The position numbers and the translations under genes were made by a program. The notes beneath the pieces are model-generated. The model was not told the DNA's origin and searched no databases. It worked only from the letters and a program-made list of their open reading frames with translations. 64,000 nucleotides of DNA from positions 1 through 64,000 of the forward strand of contig JABDCS010000007.1 of the NCBI GenBank assembly GCA_013288005.1, given 5' to 3'. Of this stretch, positions 26,387 to 34,183 are shown piece by piece (the first letter of the stretch is position 1; each line of letters begins with the position of its first letter). Source of the stretch: Chlamydiota bacterium (GTDB taxonomy: Bacteria > Chlamydiota > Chlamydiia > Chlamydiales > Rhabdochlamydiaceae).

Positions 26387-26417
26387 GGTGCGATCCTTAG
26401 AACTATCTTGCATCGTA

Positions 26418-26714
26418 TTAAATTTCTTTAGTTATAGTTTCTAAAAACTTTTTAAGTTGAGGATCTATGATTTTAAGCGCATTAGAACCACGTGTGATTT
26501 GCGCAATACTCACTTTATGGGTCTCTGCTATTTTTCGCTGCGTTAACTGCCCATCAAGCAGAGCCTTAATAATTAAAAACCGTGCGGATAAAGATTCCTT
26601 CTCTTCAAGCGTTAAAAACAAAGAAAAAAATTGATGGAAGCTTTCTGGTGTTTTGATTTTTGTACAAATTTCGAGAAAACCTTGCCAACCATCCCCCGGA
26701 ACATCTTTTGCCAT
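26418..26714 (-). CDS. trpR: Trp operon repressor
   Basis: A 98-residue all-helical repressor. [20 protein letters not shown] matches the dimer core of TrpR. The C-terminal half ([27 protein letters not shown]) is the helix-turn-helix, ending in the ITRGSNxLK stretch that contacts operator and co-repressor Trp. It is the first gene of the leftward operon. A dyad that may be its own operator lies 17 bp upstream. Confidence 0.95.
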   Translation of the reverse strand: MAKDVPGDGWQGFLEICTKIKTPESFHQFFSLFLTLEEKESLSARFLIIKALLDGQLTQRKIAETHKVSIAQITRGSNALKIIDPQLKKFLETITKEI

Positions 26715-26730
26715 AACGCCTCTATAATTG

Positions 26731-26758
26731 TGTAATGCTACACCATTACAAAATTATG
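26731..26758 (-). promoter_or_regulatory. Candidate TrpR operator and -10 element upstream of trpR
   Basis: TGTAATG-N6-CATTACA is a 7-bp perfect inverted repeat (26731-26750) placed 16 bp before the trpR ATG. A CATAAT hexamer directly upstream on the minus strand (26753-26758) could be the -10 box, so a bound repressor would block transcription. The half-site is not the E. coli ACTAGT consensus, so the assignment rests on position and symmetry. Confidence 0.5.
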
Positions 26759-26968
26759 AGCAAGCAAAAATTATTCCACACGTCTAAACGCCAAGGCATT
26801 CTCGGAATTATTCAGGAGCTGGGATATTTTTTTACGATCTTAGAGGGAATATCAAAAATAAAATTTGACACATCCTCTATAGCTCAAGATCAGTCTAAAG
26901 GGGTAGTCTAAATTATTTTTTTACGCTTTTAAGAATTTTGTTATTCTTCAAACAAGGCTTAATCTTGC

Positions 26969-27277
26969 TTATTCCCTATCTAGATCGATGAAACCTGGTT
27001 TTGCATAGGGCATCTCAATTCCGCCTGCGACTTCACGAAGCTGCTCTTCGGAAAGATCATGTTTAGAATAATGGGGAAGAACGAGATAAAGAGTAGTGGG
27101 TGAATCTTCGACAATTTTTACAGTTACACCTGAAGGGACATCAACACCATGCAGTTTTAAGGCTTGGCCCGGGTTTTTTAGAAGTTGTTGTTTAAATCCT
27201 TGGTCAACAGAGGCTTTTTTTATAACTTCGTTCCATTTTTTTTCAAAGTCATGCTTTTTTTTCGGATCGTCTTTCAT
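26969..27277 (-). CDS. NHLP-type leader peptide, second candidate RiPP precursor
   Basis: A 102-residue protein from the ATG at 27277, preceded by GGAAGGGG; a TTG seven codons earlier is less likely. The pattern resembles the 12999-13280 protein. There is a helix (WNEVIKKASVDQGFKQQLLK) ending NPGQALKLHGVDVPSGVTVK, a strand with TTLYLVLP, then LSEEQLREVAGG. The double Gly is the usual NHLP cleavage point, leaving IEMPYAKPGFIDLDRE as a possible core. It has no Cys, Ser or Thr. The gene lies 85 bp downstream of a DUF115 gene on the same strand and may belong to that operon. It could instead be a stand-alone helper protein that merely shares the fold. Confidence 0.7.
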   Translation of the reverse strand: MKDDPKKKHDFEKKWNEVIKKASVDQGFKQQLLKNPGQALKLHGVDVPSGVTVKIVEDSPTTLYLVLPHYSKHDLSEEQLREVAGGIEMPYAKPGFIDLDRE

Positions 27278-27362
27278 AGACCCCTTCCTTCCAATCAATT
27301 AAACTTCTTTGGCTATGGATTCCTCCTCACACTAACACAAAAATATTTAAACCCAATACGAT

Positions 27363-29087
27363 TTACTCAATTAAAAGAGTGAGGTAATGGCGAACAGATT
27401 TTTCCATATGCTCCCATTTCGCCTTTAAAAAGTTCAAATGAAGCTGACGATCTTTCAAGATGTCTTCTTGAGCGTAAGAGGGAATTGGATGAGGTTTTAG
27501 TAGGTCAAAAGCAATACCTGTTGTTTCAAGTAAAGGGGCAAAAGCCACTTCTTCTTCGCACAGCATATTTAATGCCAGTAACCGTCCTGAATCTAACGTT
27601 GCGTCGACCACTTTTTCTAAACGCAGAATCTCTAGATGCACTTCTGAGATGAGCTTTAGTAAATTGTGAAGGCTATCTTTAAGCGGAAGAAAAAACTCCT
27701 TAATGTCTTGATGAGTAGAAGAGGTAAAACGTAGTGATTCAGCCTGTGCATAGATTTGACCACGTAAATCATAAGCCTTTTGACAATGCTGGGCTATCCA
27801 ACTGTCAAAAGGTAGATAAGGGAAATGGGAAATGCATAGCCCTTTCTCACTTGCATTAAAGAAAGCAGTTGAAGAATGCTTTTTAGCAAAAGAGCCTAAA
27901 GCTTCTGCTTCCATTACCCAACGAATAAGAGTTAAAATCGGTTTTCCTTGAGCGTTTTTTCTTTTGACAAAAGTGTCTAGATGTTCCGTTTGTCGAGCTA
28001 GCTTAGAGGAGTCAATAGAAGAATCAACTACAACACCTGGCGCATACCGCTGCATATCGACATAAGCAAGATCTACTCCGATTAAGATGATCGGATTACA
28101 CTTCATCGCAACGGCTGTTGCTAGGGCCATTGTGGTAATAGAAAGAGCTTCGGGACCTAATTCGAGTCCTATTATCTCTTGTGAGATTCCCATTTTCTCT
28201 TCCAACCAGGCTTCTCCCCTCCCGCCTGTCGCAGAGCGCATGTAACCTAGAGGCCCATTAAACGTTGAGAAAACTTCATGACGAATTCGATGTCCATATA
28301 GCAAAGGGACTTCTTGCACGATATTCGCTTTGAAACGTTCATATTCTTCATGATTTGGGTCAATGGCGAAGGCAAGATGGGGAACAATTCCTAAATGGCC
28401 AAGAGCTGTTACCGCCGATCCTCCTGCCATAATAATAGCGCGATCTTCCAACTGATTGAGCCAAGGGGCCGCCTCGCCTAAAGATGGCCCTGCTCCACAA
28501 ATAACGGCAGGAATCCCTTCGAATTGGCCTTCGAGCCGGTTCCCATTAAATGAAGTAGGGAGATGATGAGCGTTATAAAAAAAATTGGTATTGATAAGAG
28601 AGGCGTGCAGAGCTTCTGAAAAATGCACATAAAAGAGTGCAGTATTACGCAAAAGCTTATGACGCATGCGAGCAAAAAAACTTTTCCTGCTTTTTGCGTA
28701 TTTCTTGCTTGTAAGAACTTCAATATGTTTACAGGGAAAATCAGGTGCAATGTGATCGAGAAATTCATCCCAATCTCTTACATAGCGTAAATGAACTTGG
28801 CTATGTTGAAGCAGTTCCTTATTTGCCTCTGTTTTTGTTAAGAAGGTGAAGGAGCCAAGGTCGTCTTCTAGAATAACCAGTTGCCTGGTCGGCTCTTTTT
28901 GTAGCCAACTATACAAATTCTTGTATACAGGACCCGATTCTAACCCAAAAAGATAGACGACTTCGATCTCTTCTGACGGCTCGGGAATCTCTTGCGATTG
29001 AATAGGATGATCACAATCGCCAATCTGACCAAAAATAAGCGCGTAATAAATTTCCGGATAACGGTCGGCCAGCAACTCATGGGCCAT
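27363..29087 (-). CDS. DUF115-family protein (MptE/Maf-like), paralog B
   Basis: A 574-residue protein starting at the ATG at 29087, with GGAGG 9 nt upstream and an 11-bp overlap with the preceding gene. The central domain has GIPAVICGAGPSLGEAAPWL followed by IIMAGGSAVTALGHLGIVPH and LAFAIDPN. PIILIGVDLAYVDMQRYAPG comes later. This is the 6-hydroxymethylpterin-pyrophosphokinase-like DUF115 domain, found in archaeal MptE and in Maf motility accessory factors that glycosylate flagellin. The organism shows no flagellin here, so either a glycosyl/phosphotransfer or a pterin role is possible. The N-terminal 180 and C-terminal 170 residues are unassigned. Confidence 0.75.
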   Translation of the reverse strand: MAHELLADRYPEIYYALIFGQIGDCDHPIQSQEIPEPSEEIEVVYLFGLESGPVYKNLYSWLQKEPTRQLVILEDDLGSFTFLTKTEANKELLQHSQVHLRYVRDWDEFLDHIAPDFPCKHIEVLTSKKYAKSRKSFFARMRHKLLRNTALFYVHFSEALHASLINTNFFYNAHHLPTSFNGNRLEGQFEGIPAVICGAGPSLGEAAPWLNQLEDRAIIMAGGSAVTALGHLGIVPHLAFAIDPNHEEYERFKANIVQEVPLLYGHRIRHEVFSTFNGPLGYMRSATGGRGEAWLEEKMGISQEIIGLELGPEALSITTMALATAVAMKCNPIILIGVDLAYVDMQRYAPGVVVDSSIDSSKLARQTEHLDTFVKRKNAQGKPILTLIRWVMEAEALGSFAKKHSSTAFFNASEKGLCISHFPYLPFDSWIAQHCQKAYDLRGQIYAQAESLRFTSSTHQDIKEFFLPLKDSLHNLLKLISEVHLEILRLEKVVDATLDSGRLLALNMLCEEEVAFAPLLETTGIAFDLLKPHPIPSYAQEDILKDRQLHLNFLKAKWEHMEKSVRHYLTLLIE

Positions 29088-29625
29088 GTGTGATCGCCTC
29101 CGTGATCGCACCATCTTCAGCATAAAACATTTCTGTCCCGTTTTTTTTCCCTTTTACCAAGAAAACACTGCGTTTGAGTATTCCTGATGGCCAATAGAGT
29201 TTCATCTCTCCATCCATAAGACCCACAAGTAGATTTTTATTAGAGAGTGAAGTGCTAATTATACTGTAAGGTATTTCTGTGCGCAAAGTGCCATCGGGAT
29301 AGTAGTAAAGATGACGACCCGTCCGCTGTCCGAGAACAAAGGATTGTCGACTGTAGAGTGCCCCACTCTGGTAATATTGCAACATTTTCCCATGACGGTG
29401 ACCTTTATAAAACCAGCTTATGGAAAGAAGCTCTCCGTTTGGGCCATAAAATTTTGACGGCCCATGTAAAACCCCTTCAAGATAATGGCATTCACTAAGT
29501 AGATGTTTTTCCTTATTGAATGTTTGTTGTAATTGGGAATGAAAGGGTTCTTCAATAGCAAGTCCCAATTCAGGATCATGAATTAGCAATTTCCCCTCTT
29601 CGATCGCATACATTTCCATCAACAC
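29077..29625 (-). CDS. MORN-variant (YwqK-like) repeat protein
   Basis: A 182-residue protein made of short beta hairpins of the MORN_2 type: GVLHGPSKFYGPNGELLSIS, then GHRHGKMLQYYQSGALYSRQ, then GRHLYYYPDGTLRTE and GEMKLYWPSGILKRS. Such repeats make an elongated beta sheet used in protein or lipid contacts; the function is unknown. I keep the GTG at 29625 because AGGAG precedes it by 5 nt; an ATG two codons on is possible. It is sandwiched between the two DUF115 paralogs and overlaps the second by 11 bp. Confidence 0.75.
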   Translation of the reverse strand: MLMEMYAIEEGKLLIHDPELGLAIEEPFHSQLQQTFNKEKHLLSECHYLEGVLHGPSKFYGPNGELLSISWFYKGHRHGKMLQYYQSGALYSRQSFVLGQRTGRHLYYYPDGTLRTEIPYSIISTSLSNKNLLVGLMDGEMKLYWPSGILKRSVFLVKGKKNGTEMFYAEDGAITEAITHGP

Positions 29626-29633
29626 GGATACTC

Positions 29634-31007
29634 CTACTCAATTTCTAATTGCAAAGCCCTTTGAAAGAAAAGCAATTTTTGCAGCTTAATTTCATGGGAA
29701 GAGAGAGGGCTTTTCGAGCAGAGAGCCCACTGCCAAATATTCCACAAAGGCTGAAGAAAATACTGATAGATAGGATTTTCTTCGCATTCAACCTCCAAAA
29801 GGATAAATCCCCCTTTAGAAGAAGGATCTTCAGGATACCATTTTTCGAAGAGGGCGACCATCTTTTCTATTGCACCTTGACAAAAGGCTAAATTGTTTTT
29901 GAACTTTTGTAGAACATTTTCAATTTTTTCATCGGCGGATAACGGATTGGCACTTTGAAGTGTAGAGAAAATGATCCCATCAAGATCCTGTGTGAGCAGC
30001 GGTAGCTCTTGAGCGATCTCCTGGAGTGTAGAAAACGGAAGCCCCTCTAAAAGGATTCCTCCTGTAGAAGCATTGATAAACGTTGTCGAAGGATGTGCCC
30101 GTACAAATTCTTCTATCCAATCCGCTGCTAAAAGAAAATCTGGTTTTGTCTCTTTTCCAACCTCTATTTGTATGGGATCATAGGAGCGTTCGGGCATAGC
30201 CACCCCTGAGGCATAGGATTTTCCTTCACGGTGACAGAGATCAACTCCGGTCAGAATGATCGGATTACAACCCAAAGTGACCGCAACTTGAAGACTAAAA
30301 GTTACCACATTCCAACCGGCTTCAAAGGAATGAGTTGTTAAATTCAGCTCCTCCATTAACCATTTTTCGATTGGATAGCTGGTATTATCAGGAACCCAGA
30401 TCCTTGGACTGTGACATTCTTTGAGCAATCGATGAGCTACGCGATTTTGATAAAATAGAGGAGCTTCGACAGAGATTTGTTGTCTAAATAAATGACTAGG
30501 GGGATCTGGATCTACAGCTGCAGAGAAATGCGGAGTGAAAGAGACATGGGAGAGAGCGTTTAATGCGGATCCACCGGCAAAAATCAATGCACGTTCTTTG
30601 AGCTCGGGTAATACAGAGAGACCTTTTTCCAAAGAGGGACCAGCTCCACAAATAACTGCTGGGACATTTTTAAATTCGTTGGCAAAGGAAGAAAATTGAT
30701 ATCCTGTAGAAAGATAGCGGATATTACGCATAATATTGCCGATAATTTTTTTACCCATGTCTCGAACATCGCCGAAAACACCTCGTATCCCTCGCTGCAG
30801 AGCAAAAAATTTCTCGATGATCTCTACCCCAGCTTCTCTCTGTTCATCTTTAAGAGGAGGAATAAATGCGAATGTTGGCGCTTCAAATAAAGTTTCCCAA
30901 GCTAATCGTTTGAGAATTTCTTCGGATGGATTGTGATATACGTCTTCCGTATCTTCCGTAAAAGAACCTTCTAAAGAGAAAAAAATGGTTCGCTTATTCT
31001 CATGCAT
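29634..31007 (-). CDS. DUF115-family protein (MptE/Maf-like), paralog A
   Basis: A 457-residue protein. NVPAVICGAGPSLEKGLSVL, then LIFAGGSALNALSHVSFTPH and FSAAVDPD, and PIILTGVDLCHREGKSYASG parallel paralog B closely, so the pair arose by duplication. The start is uncertain: the frame opens further upstream, but the ATG at 31007 overlaps the end of the preceding gene as ATGCATGA, suggesting coupling. An ATG at 31040 is an alternative. The active site likely binds a nucleotide-activated substrate. Its role in this organism is unknown. Confidence 0.75.
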   Translation of the reverse strand: MHENKRTIFFSLEGSFTEDTEDVYHNPSEEILKRLAWETLFEAPTFAFIPPLKDEQREAGVEIIEKFFALQRGIRGVFGDVRDMGKKIIGNIMRNIRYLSTGYQFSSFANEFKNVPAVICGAGPSLEKGLSVLPELKERALIFAGGSALNALSHVSFTPHFSAAVDPDPPSHLFRQQISVEAPLFYQNRVAHRLLKECHSPRIWVPDNTSYPIEKWLMEELNLTTHSFEAGWNVVTFSLQVAVTLGCNPIILTGVDLCHREGKSYASGVAMPERSYDPIQIEVGKETKPDFLLAADWIEEFVRAHPSTTFINASTGGILLEGLPFSTLQEIAQELPLLTQDLDGIIFSTLQSANPLSADEKIENVLQKFKNNLAFCQGAIEKMVALFEKWYPEDPSSKGGFILLEVECEENPIYQYFLQPLWNIWQWALCSKSPLSSHEIKLQKLLFFQRALQLEIE

Positions 31008-31551
31008 AGAACGACTTTGCTCGCTGCACCAATTCTTCATAGGGTAAAAGATGGGGAAGAAAATGAAGAGGATCATTCTCTAAACGTGGAAGATACAGTC
31101 GCAGCTCATCGGCAGATGCCAATAATACATAGGGAGCGCCTATTTGCGTATTGTAACCCAGAGCTTGCTCAACAGCCAATGGCGTTATAGTCTTTGCTTT
31201 ACATTCAGCTAGAATCAGGGGATATAGATTATGGTGAGGATGAAAATCGTGCGCATAACAGACGATATCTGTTCGACGAACTTGGGAAGGCTTAACATGA
31301 GATAAATGGGGCATTTCATGTAAACACTTCTCAACCGCGATTAGGCTTAAAGGAATGCCACATACCTTGGATAGATACTGCAAAAGGCGCTGACGCACGA
31401 TTTCTTCGGGCGTTTTTTCCACATGCTGTCCCCGAACTGGATCAAAAAGTAGGTTTGACATTTGCTCTACAAACTTCTGTCGATTTTGCAGAATGTTTGA
31501 GCCGATTTCTGCCTCTAAACATGGAAGCAAAAATCGGCTCAGGAACTTCAT
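31000..31551 (-). CDS. HsdR-N-like PD-(D/E)XK nuclease-domain protein
   Basis: A 183-residue protein. VRQRLLQYLSKVCGIPLSLI, then RRTDIVCY and LILAECKAKTITPLAVEQAL, form the D...ExK core of the type I restriction enzyme R N-terminal domain (HSDR_N_2). GYNTQIGAPYVLLASADELR is the usual end of that domain. There is no helicase domain and no HsdM or HsdS gene nearby. It is therefore a free-standing nuclease-fold protein rather than part of a restriction system. It is the first gene of the DUF115 group, starting 24 bp after hpf ends. Confidence 0.8.
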   Translation of the reverse strand: MKFLSRFLLPCLEAEIGSNILQNRQKFVEQMSNLLFDPVRGQHVEKTPEEIVRQRLLQYLSKVCGIPLSLIAVEKCLHEMPHLSHVKPSQVRRTDIVCYAHDFHPHHNLYPLILAECKAKTITPLAVEQALGYNTQIGAPYVLLASADELRLYLPRLENDPLHFLPHLLPYEELVQRAKSFYA

Positions 31552-31575
31552 TCTGATTTTGCGAATTGTGCGCGA

Positions 31576-32214
31576 CTATTCAACTTGAACGACACCATAA
31601 GTATCATCATCACGACGGTAAATAACTTTGATCTTTTGATCTTCTTCACTGCGGAAAATCAGGAAGTGGTAGCCAGACAATTCCATCTTCATCACAGCCT
31701 CGTCCATTGTCAAAGTCTTAAGAGGCACAGTTTTTTGACCCACGACTCTAGAGGGTTCAAATTCATCCTTACGCGCATTCTCTGCTTCAATCTCAGCATT
31801 AAATTCTTCAACTTCATTGTAAGGACGATTAACGACATTGACATTCATATCAATGGAAGAAAGTTTTTTCGCCGTGTGATCTTGTATGCGGTTTTTCCAC
31901 CGGCCCATCAATTTTCGTAGACGTGCGACAGCTTTATCGATAGAAGCGTACATATCTGTACTACCCGCATGCACCTTAATGCGGACATGCTCAAATTTAA
32001 CGAGAATATCTACGACATGTTCTAAATTTTGTATATCCATCGTCACATGAATATCTAAGACATGGGTGTGGAAGCGTTCGATTTTTGCGATCTTTTCCAT
32101 CGCGTAATTTTTCATCGCTTCAGTAACGAGTAAATGACGGCCTAATAAGGTAAGGCGATATCCTTGCGCTTCTTCTTCTGCAAATTTGGCGGCGATTTTT
32201 GCTTTATCGACCAT
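31576..32214 (-). CDS. hpf: Ribosome hibernation-promoting factor, long form
   Basis: A 212-residue protein. Residues about 18-120 are the S30AE/YfiA domain (LLGRHLLVTEAMKNYAMEKI, then VKFEHVRIKVHAGSTDMYAS followed by IDKAVARL). Residues about 155-212 are the C-terminal dimerisation domain (VVGQKTVPLKTLTMDEAVMK, then GYHFLIFRSEE and RRDDDTYGVVQ). It binds idle 30S subunits and joins ribosomes into 100S dimers. Confidence 0.93.
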   Translation of the reverse strand: MVDKAKIAAKFAEEEAQGYRLTLLGRHLLVTEAMKNYAMEKIAKIERFHTHVLDIHVTMDIQNLEHVVDILVKFEHVRIKVHAGSTDMYASIDKAVARLRKLMGRWKNRIQDHTAKKLSSIDMNVNVVNRPYNEVEEFNAEIEAENARKDEFEPSRVVGQKTVPLKTLTMDEAVMKMELSGYHFLIFRSEEDQKIKVIYRRDDDTYGVVQVE

Positions 32215-32302
32215 AGAGCACCTCTCCTTAAACCAATTTTTTTTCTATTCTAGCAAATTAGTTTTACGGAGTGTACCTGAAAGATTACTTCTTTCATTTT
32301 TG

Positions 32303-33397
32303 TTATTTATTTTTTGAGCTTGGAAGCTGACTTAAAATCTGGAGTTTACTTTGTCGAATTTGAGAATTACCCAATTGTCCACATGCAGCCATAATATCCT
32401 GACCTTTAGGCTGACGGACCAATACACGAAGGTTTTTTTTCCTAAGATAACCAATAAAATTTTCCACAACCTCAGAAGAAGGTGGAGAAAAGCTTTTTGT
32501 TTCTCGAAGAAGCACTCCCTGAGGATTATAGGGAATGAGATTCACTCTTACCCGTAATCCTTCTAAATATGCAGCTAATTCTTCGGCAGCTTCCAAAGAA
32601 GAGTTGATACCATCTAATAAAACGTACTCGATGAAAACCTCACGCCGTGGATGAAGGCAATACTTCAACATTGCCTCTTTGAGCTTCTCCATATTCCACC
32701 GTCTCGTTACAGGCATAATTTTCTTGCGTATTTGGTCATTAGGAGCATTGACCGAAACAGCCAGATTGAGAGCAGGATCGGCTTCCTGGATCAAACGGTA
32801 AATTCCTTCGACATGGCCACTTGTAGAGATGGTTATTCGACTCGGTCCCCACCCTCCTCCCGCTGGATCTGTGAGAACCCGAATGGCTTGCATCACTTCA
32901 TCAAAATTATCTAGCGGCTCACCCATGCCCATAAAAACAATGTTACGAACTTTTTTACCTAGCTTTTGTGTAGCAAAGAAAGCTTGGGCAACGATTTCTT
33001 CAGTTCGAAGATGACGTATCAAGCCCATCCGCCCTGTTTCGCAAAATGTGCATCCCATCCGACAGCCTATCTGCGAAGAGACGCAAAGGGTTATACCAGC
33101 ATCCATCGGAATTAAGACCGATTCTGTCTCAAGGCCATCTTGTAATCGCAAAAGAAATTTTGTCGTGGATTCTTCGTGTTTTTCTCGGACCCATGGAGGT
33201 AACTCCTGATCCACAATTTCGCCAATTGATTCGACTAAAGAAACTGCTTGAGGTTCAACCCAGCTTGCGAGATTTTTCCAATTCCCTTGCCACCAACGTT
33301 TATAAAATTTTTTGGCATGCTCTCCCCCTTTGCCGAAGTGGGCCTCAATTGCCAGTGCAAAACTATTTTGGGTGTGTCGTAAAATTGGAATTTTCAT
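32303..33397 (-). CDS. rlmN: 23S rRNA (adenine-2503-C2)-methyltransferase / tRNA A37 methyltransferase RlmN
   Basis: A 364-residue radical-SAM enzyme. SQIGCRMGCTFCETG holds the CxxxCxxC [4Fe-4S] cluster at about residue 112. NIVFMGMGEPLDN and ITISTSGHVEGIY follow, then AVSVNAPNDQIRKKIMPVTR and IPYNPQ. The second methyl-carrying Cys is in DIMAACGQL near residue 345. It methylates C2 of A2503 in 23S rRNA and A37 in some tRNAs. Confidence 0.95.
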   Translation of the reverse strand: MKIPILRHTQNSFALAIEAHFGKGGEHAKKFYKRWWQGNWKNLASWVEPQAVSLVESIGEIVDQELPPWVREKHEESTTKFLLRLQDGLETESVLIPMDAGITLCVSSQIGCRMGCTFCETGRMGLIRHLRTEEIVAQAFFATQKLGKKVRNIVFMGMGEPLDNFDEVMQAIRVLTDPAGGGWGPSRITISTSGHVEGIYRLIQEADPALNLAVSVNAPNDQIRKKIMPVTRRWNMEKLKEAMLKYCLHPRREVFIEYVLLDGINSSLEAAEELAAYLEGLRVRVNLIPYNPQGVLLRETKSFSPPSSEVVENFIGYLRKKNLRVLVRQPKGQDIMAACGQLGNSQIRQSKLQILSQLPSSKNK

Positions 33398-33412
33398 GAA
33401 GATATAAGGTTA

Positions 33413-33486
33413 TGCACCGAACAGGACTTGAACCTGTAACCACCCGGTTCGAAGCCGGGTACTCTATCCGATTGAGCTATCGGTGC
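33413..33486 (-). tRNA. tRNA-Arg(UCG)
   Basis: A minus-strand cloverleaf with acceptor GCACCGA/TCGGTGC, a discriminator A, and no encoded CCA. It has D arm TAGCTCAATCGGATAGAG, anticodon arm CCCGG-CTTCGAA-CCGGG with anticodon TCG, and T arm ACAGG-TTCAAGT-CCTGT. It reads CGA and likely other CGN codons for Arg. Confidence 0.96.
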
Positions 33487-33544
33487 GAAATCCTAGAAAT
33501 GCAGATAAAAGAATGTTAAATATCCTAACACGAATCCGTTTTTT

Positions 33545-34159
33545 ATGAAAGAAGAGACCCTTGAAGGGATTGTTCTTAGAAGTGTCGCTGTTCAAGAAAG
33601 CCGACATATTCTCACGTTATTTACTCTTCAAGAAGGCCTCTTAAGCCTCGCGACCCCTCGCACTTCTGTGCATCAAATGCGGCAAAATGCTGCCACCGCT
33701 CTTTTAAGTCGTAGTGAATTTTGCTTACGAAAAGGCCGTACCTCTGATGTGTATCGCGTGCTTGAAGCTTCTTTAATCGAAGCTTTTGATGACCTGCGCA
33801 ATAATTTTTCTCAGCTCTCGGCCGCAGGAGAAATCATTCATCTCATCTTACGTTCTCAACTACCGGGGAAGCCAGCTCCCATGCTCTATGCACTTCTGCT
33901 CACGTATTTGCGACGCCTTTGCAAAAGCCCTCATCCTCTTTTGCTCACCATTAGTTTTCAACTCAAGCTTCTTAAACACGAAGGTCTCTTTACCTCCACC
34001 TCTTCCTCTCTATCCGAATTAGGAAGCTTTTCTCAAGATGATTGGAACCGCATTTGTCTACTCACCGAGTCACGTTCTTTTGCGGAAATTGAAAATAGTA
34101 CTATCTCCGCCTATTTAGCGGAAAAGGTAGGTAAACTATTTGACCAATTGACCCGTTAA
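33545..34159 (+). CDS. recO: DNA repair protein RecO
   Basis: A 204-residue protein with the RecO N-terminal OB fold (LEGIVLRSVAVQESRHILTL). A helical part follows (AGEIIHLILRS, then MLYALLLTYLRRL). It is shorter than the usual ~240 and lacks the four-Cys zinc finger, as expected for chlamydial RecO. It works with RecR and RecF to load RecA on gaps. In Chlamydia recO also lies near yidD, the LysM protein and pheT. Confidence 0.85.
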   Translation: MKEETLEGIVLRSVAVQESRHILTLFTLQEGLLSLATPRTSVHQMRQNAATALLSRSEFCLRKGRTSDVYRVLEASLIEAFDDLRNNFSQLSAAGEIIHLILRSQLPGKPAPMLYALLLTYLRRLCKSPHPLLLTISFQLKLLKHEGLFTSTSSSLSELGSFSQDDWNRICLLTESRSFAEIENSTISAYLAEKVGKLFDQLTR

Positions 34160-34183
34160 TTTTACCTCAAAGGAAACTCTCTC

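Noticed and set aside
31000..31551. Type I restriction-modification system
   Set aside because: Only the N-terminal nuclease-like domain is encoded. No helicase part, HsdM or HsdS gene lies nearby.
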